The position numbers and the translations under genes were made by a program. From contig NZ_FOMT01000004.1 in assembly GCF_900112695.1 (NCBI RefSeq), positions 620,001 through 684,000 on the forward strand: 64,000 nucleotides of DNA. Direction: 5' to 3'. The notes under the pieces were generated by a model, which was given only the letters and a program-made list of their open reading frames with translations, did not search any database and was not told where the DNA came from. Every line of letters begins with the position of its first letter. Position 1 is the first letter of the stretch. The stretch is from Paenibacillus catalpae. Its GTDB lineage: Bacteria; Bacillota; Bacilli; Paenibacillales; Paenibacillaceae. Positions 1-8,431 of the stretch are shown here, in pieces.

Positions 1-272
1 CGAATATGATTAGTTGTTTCAATTAACCTTCATAAGATTAAAGGAGGCCGCAGGCTGTGTCAATCCTTTTTTGCGGAATTTGTCGGCTATTCACGAACTA
101 TAGGGTTAACGACGTTAATAATGTTCGTTTTTCTCAAAAATCGCGGCTGGCGGCGAATTGAATCGGATCAGCACTTCTTTTAGCGATATACCACTACCTT
201 TGTCAGGCGGGAAGGGAGTTGGCTTGCGAGGACGAATAAGTCTCGTAAGTGACAAATGAATGAGGTGATGAA
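1..272. other. Leader region with no recognised gene
   Basis: No coding region on either strand looks real here. The only clear signal is the ribosome binding site GAGGTGATGAA directly before the ATG at 273. I could not identify a promoter with good spacing. Confidence 0.4.
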
Positions 273-1259
273 ATGACGTTGCTCAAAACAAAAGAGGCGG
301 CCCATCAGCTGGCCGTCAGTGAAACAACCGTCAGGCGTTGGGTGTCCACCTTCCCGGCTTCCTTCCGTAAGGATATGTTCGGACACTATATTTTTGATGC
401 CCCGGCAATGGACAAGCTTCGGCAGATCAAGGGTCAGCTGGATTCCGGAACAGCCCTGTATGACATTAGACTGCTGTCGCTGGCGGAGGAAGAAGCATTG
501 GCGGCTGTAGCCGCAGAAGTAATGGGAACGAATGGTGCTGTTGATACGGCGGCGGATGGTTCTGCAGGTCAATCTGATGATTCCGTTAAGCTGGTGGTGG
601 ATGAGGCTGGTAATGTTCACGCTCCCGGATCTACCGGTGTTGGCAGAGGCGGCGGCGCTGGTGCACTTGTAGTGGATAGTGCCGGAAACGTTCATGCTGC
701 TGGCGGAAGTATCGTAGTCAAGGGAACGGCTGGGATCAGCAGAGGCGGTGCCGGAGCACTCGTGGTTGATAGTGCGGGGATTGTTCATGCTGCTGGCGGC
801 AATGCGGTAAGCGGTGAGGCAGGAGCTAAAGCATCTGCGGAGATAACAGCCGGCTATCAGCATGCTGCTGCAGCTGCAGATGTTGCCGGTGCCCGCCCTG
901 TGAATCTTTTACCTGTCGGCCCGGCTGTCCAATCGCAAGACGTTTCGCAAGCAATCGTCCCTTCCGCCCCTTTCCGTCCTTCAACCTCCTTAATTGACGA
1001 ACCCGATCCGATGCTCGAACGTCTTAATGCCATAGAAAATGCCCTGTCCCAGAAGGCCGATGAAGTCGTTACCGTCCAGCTGCTCCATCATCGCAAAGAA
1101 CTGGAGGAGCTCCGCAAATCGCTGACCGAGCTAGCCGCCACCATCGAGGCGCTGCGCACTCCGCAGCAGGAACTGGCTGCATTCGGCAAAGCCTCGCCTT
1201 CCCATGAGGAGGATGGCAAGCGCAAAAAACGCGGCTTCCGCTCGTTCTTTTTCTTCTAA
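273..1259 (+). CDS. MerR-type HTH protein with Gly/Ala repeats, coiled coil and basic-aromatic tail
   Basis: This 328-residue protein opens with a MerR-like winged helix-turn-helix (residues about 3-65; TKEAAHQLAVSETTVRRWV). A low-complexity middle (about 85-230) carries three near copies of an LVVDxAGNVHAxG motif separated by Gly-rich linkers. Residues about 245-300 are heptad-rich and probably coiled coil. The chain ends with a basic-aromatic tail, KRKKRGFRSFFFF, which could touch a membrane. The architecture (MerR head, coiled coil, basic tail) resembles the RacA chromosome-anchoring type more than a ligand-sensing MerR repressor, but it is much longer than RacA. The ATG at 273 follows GAGGTGATGAA at good spacing. 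Function as a DNA-binding structural or anchoring protein is inference. Confidence 0.7.
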   Translation: MTLLKTKEAAHQLAVSETTVRRWVSTFPASFRKDMFGHYIFDAPAMDKLRQIKGQLDSGTALYDIRLLSLAEEEALAAVAAEVMGTNGAVDTAADGSAGQSDDSVKLVVDEAGNVHAPGSTGVGRGGGAGALVVDSAGNVHAAGGSIVVKGTAGISRGGAGALVVDSAGIVHAAGGNAVSGEAGAKASAEITAGYQHAAAAADVAGARPVNLLPVGPAVQSQDVSQAIVPSAPFRPSTSLIDEPDPMLERLNAIENALSQKADEVVTVQLLHHRKELEELRKSLTELAATIEALRTPQQELAAFGKASPSHEEDGKRKKRGFRSFFFF

Positions 1260-1406
1260 GCCCTGTTCCTTATCCAAGGGCCTAGCTCCCTCCACTCCCG
1301 CGAAAGCCGCACTCGAGTGATGCCGGGTTAGGTCCTTTTTTGCCTTGTTGTTGGAAGCTGCCTCAAGCGCTGACTGCTCGGCTTATTCCGGCCTGCAGCT
1401 TGCGGT

Positions 1407-1823
1407 TTAGCTGCTGCTCGCGCCTCCAACTGACAGCCGATCCGTGTAATCCATAGCTGCCTGCGCAATCTGCGACAGGTCATAGCCCTGTGCCAGCAGC
1501 TGATGGTTATTAAAAAGATAATAAGCAGGATATTCTCTGCTGTTCGTTTGAAGCTGCAACGCAGCCCTTCTCCCTTCCTCCGTCTTCACATCATAGATGA
1601 CCGGCGTGAACCGGCCCGCCATTGCAGCGACCATATCGTTAACAGCCCGAGTCTCTTCCTGCACCTTCTCCTGCACGAGCACAACGAGCCGCAGCTCACC
1701 TTCTTGCTCCGCCAGGAACGGCGTATACTCCGGTGCTGGAGAAGAATCCGGTTTCGCACTCTGACTGCTGCAGCCGGTCAATAGTATTACAACTAAACCC
1801 ATCATGATCCAAGTTTTAACCAC
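1407..1823 (-). CDS. Small lipoprotein, thioredoxin-like fold possible
   Basis: This is a secreted lipoprotein of about 138 residues. A hydrophobic N-terminus ends in the lipobox LLTGC, so it should be lipid-anchored on the outer face of the membrane. The GTG at 1823 is preferred over the upstream TTG because GGAGGGTGAG lies 6-8 bases before it. The mature part has alternating beta-like stretches and a YPAYYLFNNHQ segment that recalls the cis-proline strand of thioredoxin folds, but no CXXC motif is present, so a redox role is not supported. It lies downstream of the aldo/keto reductase, separated by a strong terminator, and so is probably its own unit. I do not recognise a specific family. 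Confidence 0.65.
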   Translation of the reverse strand: MVKTWIMMGLVVILLTGCSSQSAKPDSSPAPEYTPFLAEQEGELRLVVLVQEKVQEETRAVNDMVAAMAGRFTPVIYDVKTEEGRRAALQLQTNSREYPAYYLFNNHQLLAQGYDLSQIAQAAMDYTDRLSVGGASSS

Positions 1824-1840
1824 AATCCACTCACCCTCCA

Positions 1841-1930
1841 AAAAAAGAAATAGAGCCTGCCCCTGAGCGGCGCCTCTTGTCAGATTGTATCCAACTTGAG
1901 GCGCCGCTCATCAAAGATGGGCCGGCTCTA
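1841..1930 (-). terminator. Large nested stem terminator of the mannonate cluster
   Basis: The inner arms AGCGGCGCCTC (1866-1876) and GAGGCGCCGCT (1898-1908) sit inside outer arms TAGAGCC/GGCTCTA. On the minus strand they are followed by a T-rich run, so transcription arriving from the aldo/keto reductase would stop here. Confidence 0.75.
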
Positions 1931-1941
1931 TCCATATCACT

Positions 1942-2871
1942 CTATTCCTTCGTCATCTTCACGTCCTGCGGATGCGGCTCGCTTACGAGCTGTGCAGCAA
2001 GCGCGTTGGACGCGACCTGCTCCGGATCCTTGCAGCCCGGGATAACGGCCGTAACGGCCGGATGCTTGAGGCACCATGCCAGCGCCCAGCTTGCCATGTC
2101 CACCCCTTGCGGCACTTCCTCGCGCTGAATGCGCTCGACTTCCTTCAGCTTCTCCAGCGTGCTCTCCGCATCATGGCGATGGCGCACATCCGTGCTGCTG
2201 AACACCGCGCCCGGCTTGTACTTGCCGCTGAGATACCCGCTTGCAAGCGGTACACGCGCAAGCACGCCAAGGTCCTGGCGCTGGCAGGACGGGAATACCT
2301 GCTCTTCCGGTACACGGTCCAGTCGGTTGTACACGACTTGGATCGCACGGGAGCCTACTTTCGCAGAGGCCTCTGTTTGATGGATATTCGCGTTGCTGCC
2401 TATCGACGTGCCGAGGAATCGGATTTTACCCGCCTGTACCTGCTTGTCCAATGCCGTCCACAGATCGTCGTTATCGAAGACATGATCAGGCCCGGAATGG
2501 AACTGATAAAGATCAACGTAGTCTACTTTTAACGCCTTTAAAGATGCATCCAGCTGCTTGATAACACCCGCCGGGTCAAAAACATCCGTACGCGTGAACC
2601 GCTCATGGAAGTGATGGCCGAATTTCGTTGCGATAATCCAGTCCTCACGATTGCGGCGGCTTATGTAGTCGCCAATAAGAGATTCCGAGAGATGATCGCC
2701 GTAGCATTCCGCTGTATCAATCAGGTTGATGCCAAGCTCATGCCCCTTGTCGAGAATCGCATCGGCTTCGCCTTGCGCGTACTCACGTCCCCATTCTCCT
2801 CCGAACTGCCACGTTCCAATGCCAATGACAGATACGTTAAGATCCGTACTTCCGAGTCTCCGGTATTTCAC
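1942..2871 (-). CDS. Aldo/keto reductase
   Basis: This is an NAD(P)H-dependent aldo/keto reductase of about 309 residues. It has the TIM-barrel family pattern: RRLGSTDLNVSVIGIGTW at the N-terminus, the catalytic tetrad context DTAECYGD (Asp, Tyr), the conserved Lys in ATKFGHH, and the QFHSGPD strand. The C-terminal TAVIPGCKDPEQV motif binds the cofactor phosphate. The GTG at 2871 is chosen because GAAGGAGTG precedes it; the upstream ATG lies in that binding site. It is the last gene of the mannonate cluster, starting 30-50 bases after the SDR gene, so it may reduce a sugar-derived aldehyde or ketone of that pathway. The exact substrate cannot be read from sequence. Confidence 0.85.
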   Translation of the reverse strand: MKYRRLGSTDLNVSVIGIGTWQFGGEWGREYAQGEADAILDKGHELGINLIDTAECYGDHLSESLIGDYISRRNREDWIIATKFGHHFHERFTRTDVFDPAGVIKQLDASLKALKVDYVDLYQFHSGPDHVFDNDDLWTALDKQVQAGKIRFLGTSIGSNANIHQTEASAKVGSRAIQVVYNRLDRVPEEQVFPSCQRQDLGVLARVPLASGYLSGKYKPGAVFSSTDVRHRHDAESTLEKLKEVERIQREEVPQGVDMASWALAWCLKHPAVTAVIPGCKDPEQVASNALAAQLVSEPHPQDVKMTKE

Positions 2872-2919
2872 AATCGCCACTCCTTCCAATTTTCACTAAA
2901 CTGCATCCTTATATTAACA

Positions 2920-3768
2920 TTACACGCCGGAGTAAGCCATAAAGCCGCCGTCGACCGGAACGGTAATGCCGGTTACGAAGCCGGACACACTCTCGTCCGC
3001 CAGCCATACGAGGGTGCCCAGCAGATCCTCCGGCTTGCCGAAGCGGCGCATCGGCGTGTGGGTAATGATTTTATTGGAACGCTCCGTGAGAGAGCCGTCT
3101 TCGTTCGTAAGAAGCTTGCGGTTCTGTTCCGTCAGGAAAAAGCCCGGCGCAATTGCATTGACGCGGATACCCACATCCGCCATATGAACCGCCAGCCATT
3201 GCGTAAAGTTGTTGATTGCCGCCTTGGCCGCACTGTATGCCGGTACCTTCGTCATCGGACTAGGCGCGCTCATGGAGGACATATTGATAACCGTAGCGCC
3301 AGGCTTGTTGATCATCTGCTTCGCGAATACTTGAGTAGGAATAAGAGTGCCGAGAAGGTTAAGGTCGAATACGAAGCCAAAGCCTTCTTTTTTCAGATCA
3401 AAAAAGGTCGTCACTTCAGGGTTTGCCAGATCATCCGGATGGAACGTTTCCTTCGTCGTAATGCCGTCCGGATGATTGCCGCCGGCGCCGTTAATCAGAA
3501 TGTCGCAGCTGCCGAGCTGCTCTAGTACAACCGCGCTGGCTTCCTTTACGCTTTCCGCATCCACCACATTGCAGGCAACCGCAATGGCCGTGCCTCCCGC
3601 TTCGCGGATTTCACGCGCCACGGCTTCGCCTTTTTCCGCCGTACGGTTCAGGATCGCTACCTTCACGCCCTGACGCCCCAGCTCTCTTGCCATCTCCGCG
3701 CAAAGCACGCCGCTTCCTCCCGTAATAACGGCAACTTTGCCTGCTAAATTCTCATGATTCGGTACCAT
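2920..3768 (-). CDS. SDR-family D-mannonate oxidoreductase (fructuronate reductase type)
   Basis: This 282-residue classical short-chain dehydrogenase has the Rossmann motif VITGGSGVLCAEMA near residue 15, the NGAGG motif, the catalytic Ser in INMSSMSA and the Tyr-Lys pair in YSAAKAA, with the late PVDGG motif. An insertion rich in charged residues (about 100-130, around HPDDLANPEV) is typical of mannonate-type SDR enzymes. Its ATG abuts the UxuA stop codon (TAAATG), so the two are translationally coupled. It probably interconverts D-fructuronate and D-mannonate with NAD(H), feeding mannonate to UxuA. The substrate assignment rests on the neighbour and the overall family likeness. Confidence 0.8.
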   Translation of the reverse strand: MVPNHENLAGKVAVITGGSGVLCAEMARELGRQGVKVAILNRTAEKGEAVAREIREAGGTAIAVACNVVDAESVKEASAVVLEQLGSCDILINGAGGNHPDGITTKETFHPDDLANPEVTTFFDLKKEGFGFVFDLNLLGTLIPTQVFAKQMINKPGATVINMSSMSAPSPMTKVPAYSAAKAAINNFTQWLAVHMADVGIRVNAIAPGFFLTEQNRKLLTNEDGSLTERSNKIITHTPMRRFGKPEDLLGTLVWLADESVSGFVTGITVPVDGGFMAYSGV

Positions 3769-4842
3769 TTATGCATTCCCCTTTCGAATTCTCTCAAGTC
3801 CGTCCCATACGCCCCACAGATACATGATGCCAAGCGCGCGGTCATACAGACCGTAACCCGGACGGCATTCCTCATCCCAGATATGACGACCATGGTCCGG
3901 CCGCGCATAACCCGTGAACCCGCTCTCGTGGTAGGCCCGCACAACCTCCGCAATATCCACTGTACCGTCGCTCGATTTGTGGGAAGTCTCGATAAAATCG
4001 CCATTGTCATACACCCGTACGTTGCGGATATGGGCAAAAGGAATACGGTCCGCAAACTCCCGCACCAGTGCCGGAACATCATTGTCCGGATTCGCGCCAA
4101 GCGATCCGCTGCAAAGCGTAAGCCCGTTGTAAGGACTGTCCACCAGCTTCAGCAGCCTAGCCAGATTATCTCGGCTCGTCACGATCCGCGGCAGGCCAAA
4201 TACCGAGTAAGGAGGATCATCCGGGTGAATTGCCATCTTGATGTCATGCTTCTCACACACCGGAATGATCTGCTCGAGGAAGTATTTCAGGTTGTTGAAC
4301 AGGTCTTCCTCCGTCACATCCTTGTAGGCTTCGAACAGCGGCGCAAGGCGCTTCAGGCGCTCCGGCTCCCAGCCTGGCATCGAGTAGGAGGAGTTGCCCG
4401 CGATGTTATCGACCAGCTCTTCCGCGCTCATGCTTTGGATCTTTGCTTTGTCGAAGAACAGCGCGGTTGAGCCGTCTTCCATTTCTTTGAACAGATCCGT
4501 CCGCATCCAGTCGAAAATCGGCATAAAATTGTAGCAGATTACTTTAACGCCAACGGTCGCCAGCTTCTCAATCGTGCGTTTGTAGTTCTCGATATATTTG
4601 TCTCGTGTAGGCAAGCCAAGCTTGATGTCATCGTGTACGTTTACGCTCTCTACGACTTCCAGATGGAAGCCATGCTCATCGGCCAGCCGCTTGTATTCCA
4701 TGATTTTGTCCATCGGCCACTCTTCCCCTGCCGGAACGTCATGCAGCGCCCATACGAGGCCTTCAACGCCTGGAATTTGCTTGATTTGCTTAAGTGATAC
4801 GGAATCATTGCCTTCCCCGTACCAGCGAAAAGTCATTCTCAT
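3769..4842 (-). CDS. uxuA: Mannonate dehydratase
   Basis: This 357-residue protein matches mannonate dehydratase throughout: MTFRWYGEGNDSVSLKQIKQIPG at the start, the metal-ligand region CEKHDIKMAIHPDDPP (His and Asp), TLCSGSLGANPDND with its conserved Cys, HIRNVR, and the late YARPDHGRHIWDE motif. The enzyme removes water from D-mannonate to give 2-keto-3-deoxy-D-gluconate in hexuronate breakdown and needs a divalent metal. The start at 4842 follows GAGAGGAC at normal spacing. It lies between a FadR-type regulator and an SDR in one orientation, with only 67 bases to the regulator, so the three form one operon. No uronate isomerase or KDG kinase is in the window. Confidence 0.93.
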   Translation of the reverse strand: MRMTFRWYGEGNDSVSLKQIKQIPGVEGLVWALHDVPAGEEWPMDKIMEYKRLADEHGFHLEVVESVNVHDDIKLGLPTRDKYIENYKRTIEKLATVGVKVICYNFMPIFDWMRTDLFKEMEDGSTALFFDKAKIQSMSAEELVDNIAGNSSYSMPGWEPERLKRLAPLFEAYKDVTEEDLFNNLKYFLEQIIPVCEKHDIKMAIHPDDPPYSVFGLPRIVTSRDNLARLLKLVDSPYNGLTLCSGSLGANPDNDVPALVREFADRIPFAHIRNVRVYDNGDFIETSHKSSDGTVDIAEVVRAYHESGFTGYARPDHGRHIWDEECRPGYGLYDRALGIMYLWGVWDGLERIRKGNA

Positions 4843-4909
4843 GTTAGTTGTCCTCTCCCAAGGAAATTAGTCTGTTAAGCTTAAACGGCCGTTCCAGCCC
4901 AAGCTGCCC

Positions 4910-5614
4910 TTATATTTGAAAATAATCCGGATGCGCTTCCCTCAGCTGCGGAAGCTCCTGATCCAGCTTGCGGATATGCTGCGCCAGCCGCTCTGCGGCG
5001 AGCTGTTCGCTGCCGCTGCGAATCGCTTCAAACAGCAGGCGATGCTCCTCCACAACGCGATCCATATGGCCAAATTGATCAATCGCCAGGTACCTGGCCC
5101 GGTTAAGATGAGCACGCATGTAATAAATCATCTGCAGCAGCGTTTCGTTATCCGCAATTTCCATAATTGCGCGGTGAAAAGCTTCATCCAGCTGCATAAA
5201 CAGCGCGATATTATTCGCTTCGGCTGCGGCACGCTGCTGCTCCAGCAGCGCTTCCAGCGAAGCGCTTTCGGCGGAGCGGTCACGTTCGCCCCATTTGGCG
5301 GCTGCAAGACGGAACGCGCCAAGCTCCAGCTGCTCCCGGATAAAACGGGCCTCGCTTACTTTTCGAACTGAGATTAACGCAATTCTCGTGCCCCGCTGAG
5401 GCTGTACCTCGAGCAGCTGTTCGCTTACGAGCAGCCGAATCGCTTCACGCACCGGCGTGCGGCTTACGTTCATCGTATCGGCCAGCTCATTCTCGTATAT
5501 CATCGTACCCGGCGGCAGCCGGAACGAAACGATGCTCTCCCGGATCGATTCATAAATCTGGTCGCCTAGCGTTTTGCGCTGCTTCTGCGGCTGCAGCGGC
5601 GGAATTAAAGTCAT
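4910..5614 (-). CDS. GntR/FadR-family transcriptional regulator of the mannonate operon
   Basis: This DNA-binding repressor has about 234 residues. The N-terminal winged helix (about 12-75) contains the GntR signature ESIRESIVSFRLPPGTMIYENELADTMN, split by the turn, and VSRTPVREAIRLL. The C-terminal FCD all-helical ligand domain (about 90-225) carries likely metal/ligand residues in MQLDEAFHRAI and RAHLNRARYLA. The ATG at 5614 follows GGAGGAGCGCAG. It is first in the cluster and lies next to a perfect palindrome at 5651-5680 that fits a FadR-type site, so autoregulation and control of uxuA and the SDR by a hexuronate intermediate is the likely arrangement. The ligand is inferred from context only. 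Confidence 0.88.
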   Translation of the reverse strand: MTLIPPLQPQKQRKTLGDQIYESIRESIVSFRLPPGTMIYENELADTMNVSRTPVREAIRLLVSEQLLEVQPQRGTRIALISVRKVSEARFIREQLELGAFRLAAAKWGERDRSAESASLEALLEQQRAAAEANNIALFMQLDEAFHRAIMEIADNETLLQMIYYMRAHLNRARYLAIDQFGHMDRVVEEHRLLFEAIRSGSEQLAAERLAQHIRKLDQELPQLREAHPDYFQI

Positions 5615-5650
5615 CTGCGCTCCTCCTTCCACGTTTGTTTGTTATCTTTA

Positions 5651-5680
5651 CTTTACTTGTATTCTTGTATACAAGTAAAG
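5651..5680. promoter_or_regulatory. Operator of the mannonate-operon GntR regulator
   Basis: The arms CTTTACTTGTAT (5651-5662) and ATACAAGTAAAG (5669-5680) form a perfect 12-base inverted repeat around a 6-base spacer, and a second palindrome CTTGTATACAAG overlaps it. The core TTGTATACAA is the kind of site bound by FadR-subfamily repressors. It sits 37-66 bases before the regulator start. Confidence 0.75.
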
Positions 5681-5722
5681 CCCTAAATTTTTAGATATAT
5701 GGGATACGGAAGTTACAGGCAA

Positions 5723-5748
5723 CAAAAAAAAGGACCAGCAGCTGGTCC
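5723..5748 (-). terminator. Terminator of the 5794-6285 gene
   Basis: The hairpin GGACCAGCAGCTGGTCC (5732-5748) is followed on the minus strand by a run of eight to nine T residues. Confidence 0.85.
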
Positions 5749-5793
5749 GGTTCCCAAACCGTCACTTCCGTTGGTCCTGTGCTTTTAAGGTCT

Positions 5794-6285
5794 TTAGCCG
5801 TAATACGTGACGTTCACCGTCGAACCGACGGGCATCAGTTCCTCGGCGTAATGGCGGATTTTACTCTTGGCCGTATCGGTGAAGGGGGAGTGGCTGTACG
5901 CGGCCAAATGGACTGTTCCTGTACGCACGTCATACCGGTTGAAGGAGACAACAACGCCGGCAAACAGATTATTCAGCACCGCGAACACGGCCGACTGGTC
6001 CAGTCTGCCCTTTAGCGCCGTCTTCGTAAGCTCTTCATCGGGCGACTGGCAGGTTACTTGATCCGCAGCCGCTTCATTGTAAGGCCTCACCGATACACAA
6101 ATATCCGGTGACATCCACTCACTTGCATAACGGTGCAGCTTAGCCGCATCCGCCTCGGACAGATCAAGCTGGTCGTCCCATGCATAGATCGTCGCCTTAT
6201 GATGTCCACAGCTGCGAATGGTGACATATCGAATATGCGGAAAACGCTGTCTGACTGCCTGTTCCCACCAAAGACGAGTTCCCAT
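5794..6285 (-). CDS. Uncharacterised 163-residue protein
   Basis: I do not recognise this protein. It is 163 residues, cytoplasmic by appearance (no signal peptide or membrane segment), with a mixed alpha/beta character. Features include a Cys-His-His cluster, IRSCGHHKATIY, near residue 25, an acidic linker QSPDEELTKTA in the middle and a C-terminal beta-rich end, PVGSTVNVTYYG. The start at 6285 is supported by AAAGGTGG at good spacing, and a strong terminator follows the stop. It is a single-gene unit between the uxu regulator and the deacetylase. Its coding look (GC-rich third positions, proper signals) matches the neighbouring core genes. No function is proposed. Confidence 0.6.
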   Translation of the reverse strand: MGTRLWWEQAVRQRFPHIRYVTIRSCGHHKATIYAWDDQLDLSEADAAKLHRYASEWMSPDICVSVRPYNEAAADQVTCQSPDEELTKTALKGRLDQSAVFAVLNNLFAGVVVSFNRYDVRTGTVHLAAYSHSPFTDTAKSKIRHYAEELMPVGSTVNVTYYG

Positions 6286-6447
6286 CGCAATACCACCTTT
6301 TCCCGTGTTATTGGCATCCCCATCACATTGATAGCGCTTACAATATTGTATGGCTCCCCGTTCAAACTATTCCACCAAGTAGGGAAACGTTCGAATAAGA
6401 GAAAGGTTCGACATCTGCCTCTCCTTTCCCTTCCCGATTGCCCTTCC

Positions 6448-7179
6448 TCAATATGGATTTAATACACTATCCCGGTTATGTATAAGATCCGAGACCGTTA
6501 CCATCTCATAGCCCCTCTTCTGGAGCTCCGGCAGGATCAGCTTCAACGCTTCTACCGTCTGCATGGAACGCGGCACATAATCATGAAGCAAAATAATATC
6601 CCCGTTGCGGGCATTTTTCAGCACCTTGTTCACAATCTTCTGCACGCCAGGGCTGCGCCAGTCATTCGTATCCTGATGCCAGGACCATAAGACGGTGGTA
6701 TAGCCGTATTTCTTGGCGATTTGAATCATCTGCTCGTTATAAAATCCGCCCGGCGGGCGGAACAATAAGGGCTTCTTGCCGGTTATCTGCTCTAAGGCCT
6801 CTTCCGTCCGAACGATCTCGCTTTGCATAACTTCGGAGTTTTTCTTCTGCTGGAAATAAATATGGTTAAACGTATGGTTCGCAACCTCATGCCCTTCCGC
6901 GATTTCCCGCTTGACCGTCTCCGGGAACTGCTCTACCCGGGTGCCGACAACAAAGAAGGTTGCCTTCGCATGATATTCCTTCAGCAGATCCAGGATCGGC
7001 TCCGTTGTTACCGGGTACGGCCCATCATCAAAGGTCAGCGCGATCTTCTTGCTCTCGCCGGGAACCTCCCATATAATCTCGCCGCGTTTTTCATAATAGG
7101 CTCTGTCCTTGGTCGCTTCGGGAGCAGTAAAACCGCATAACAGCGCCGTGACCGCCGCACCTAACACGAATCTTCTCAT
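6448..7179 (-). CDS. Secreted polysaccharide deacetylase (NodB domain)
   Basis: This protein has about 243 residues: a signal peptide MRRFVLGAAVTALLCGFTAP, then a complete NodB domain. The five family motifs are visible: LTFDDGP (metal and general-base Asp), HTFNH (zinc His pair), RPPGG (substrate groove), the DTNDW segment, and ILLHD (catalytic His). Such enzymes remove N-acetyl groups from peptidoglycan or chitooligosaccharides outside the cell and depend on zinc; the length fits the PdaA/PdaB-type group. The ATG at 7179 gives a clean signal peptide, though its AGGAGGAG is a long 13 bases away. It is a single gene with no obvious operon partner, and the substrate cannot be decided from sequence. 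Confidence 0.88.
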   Translation of the reverse strand: MRRFVLGAAVTALLCGFTAPEATKDRAYYEKRGEIIWEVPGESKKIALTFDDGPYPVTTEPILDLLKEYHAKATFFVVGTRVEQFPETVKREIAEGHEVANHTFNHIYFQQKKNSEVMQSEIVRTEEALEQITGKKPLLFRPPGGFYNEQMIQIAKKYGYTTVLWSWHQDTNDWRSPGVQKIVNKVLKNARNGDIILLHDYVPRSMQTVEALKLILPELQKRGYEMVTVSDLIHNRDSVLNPY

Positions 7180-7259
7180 ACCTGTGAAGCAGCTCCTCCT
7201 TGGGATGGCATTACAGGTATTATTCCGCAATAGTGCCGCTATATGCCTAGCCTGGCGAA

Positions 7260-8192
7260 TTACTTCCCTTGTTCCTCCGCGAAGCGAACCACTTCTTCTT
7301 TCGTCGGCATGCCGGTCTGCGCTCCGAATTTGGTAACGGCTAGAGCGGATGCCATGGACGCGTAATCAACCGCATCGCGCAAGGTCCGGCCTGACGCTAA
7401 AGCCACGGCCAGCGCGGCATTATAGCAATCGCCCGCTCCCGTTGTATCCACGACCGGCATGCTGTAGCCGGCGATCCGAACCAGCTGGCCTTCCTCATCC
7501 AAATAGGCTGAACCGCTTGCCCCCAATGTCGTCACCACATGAGCTGCTCCAAGCTCCATCATCCGGCGAATCGCATGCTCCAGCGAGTCTCCGTCTGCAC
7601 TCATCCCTGCATAACCGCTCAGCTCTGTACGGTTTGGCGTAAAATAATCCACCAATCCGAACAGCTCCTCCGGCAGCTGCTGCGCAGGCGCGGGATTAAG
7701 GACAACCAGCTTGCCCAGCGACTTCGCTTTACGGGCTGCATACAGGACCGTCTCAACCGGAATCTCGAGCTGCAGCAGCACGAGATCCGCTTCCTTCAGC
7801 TTCTCTTCACAGCGGTCAATATCTGCCGGCTCAACAAGACCATTCGCCCCCGGAACCACAACAATGCTGTTGTCGCCTTCCGCGACGTAGATCGAGGCAA
7901 TACCTGATGCTGTGCCCTCTACCCGCTTCACGCCGGTAATATTCACTCCATCCCTCTGCAGGCTGCCCAGCAGCTCCTCCCCAAACGCGTCGTCTCCAAC
8001 TGCGCCAATCATAACCGTATCCGCGCCGAGACGCGCTCCGGCCACAGCCTGATTCGCGCCTTTGCCGCCCGGAATAAAGCGCACGCGCTGGCCCGTAATC
8101 GTCTCTCCTACCTGCGGATAAGCGCTTGTCTCTACAACAATATCCATATTCAAGCTGCCAATGACGACAAGCTTTGGTCTGTTTGTATGCAT
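7260..8192 (-). CDS. rbsK: Ribokinase
   Basis: This PfkB-family sugar kinase has about 310 residues. It shows the ribokinase start VVIGSLNMDIVV, the substrate motif GGKGANQAVAGARLG, the middle GDDAFGEELL, the QLEIP strand, the PAPAQQLPEEL segment and the ATP/anion-hole signature DTTGAGDCYNAALAVAL with the catalytic Asp. It phosphorylates D-ribose to ribose 5-phosphate in the cytosol. The start at 8192 follows GAAGGAAGGGA; the longer upstream frame lacks a site. No ribose transporter is adjacent, so in this strain the gene is either scattered from its transport genes or serves nucleoside salvage; a nucleoside hydrolase lies about 20 kb away. Confidence 0.92.
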   Translation of the reverse strand: MHTNRPKLVVIGSLNMDIVVETSAYPQVGETITGQRVRFIPGGKGANQAVAGARLGADTVMIGAVGDDAFGEELLGSLQRDGVNITGVKRVEGTASGIASIYVAEGDNSIVVVPGANGLVEPADIDRCEEKLKEADLVLLQLEIPVETVLYAARKAKSLGKLVVLNPAPAQQLPEELFGLVDYFTPNRTELSGYAGMSADGDSLEHAIRRMMELGAAHVVTTLGASGSAYLDEEGQLVRIAGYSMPVVDTTGAGDCYNAALAVALASGRTLRDAVDYASMASALAVTKFGAQTGMPTKEEVVRFAEEQGK

Positions 8193-8391
8193 GATTAATC
8201 CCTTCCTTCTTCTATAACTGCGGCGACTATAACACAGCATATGGAAAATAGCAATCTAACTCCTGCCCTGACATTCTAGCGGGGCTCTTGCCTGAATGAC
8301 TAGATTCGTAGTCTCGCGTCCATTACGTTCTTCAGGCTTTGTCGAGCTGGATGCAGCAGCTATTCTTCAATATGAAATCCAACTAACCACA

Positions 8392-8426
8392 GAGAAGAAG
8401 ACCCGGAACCTCCGGGTCTTCTTCTC
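8392..8426. terminator. Long bidirectional hairpin terminator
   Basis: The arms GAGAAGAAGACCCGG and CCGGGTCTTCTTCTC form a perfect 15-base stem just downstream of the HAD gene stop. The T-rich arm makes it able to act on the minus strand. Confidence 0.75.
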
Positions 8427-8431
8427 TTCGA

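Noticed and set aside
590..800. Direct DNA repeats that might suggest a repeat array
   Set aside because: They are in frame and encode the LVVDxAGNVHAxG protein repeats of the gene at 273-1259.
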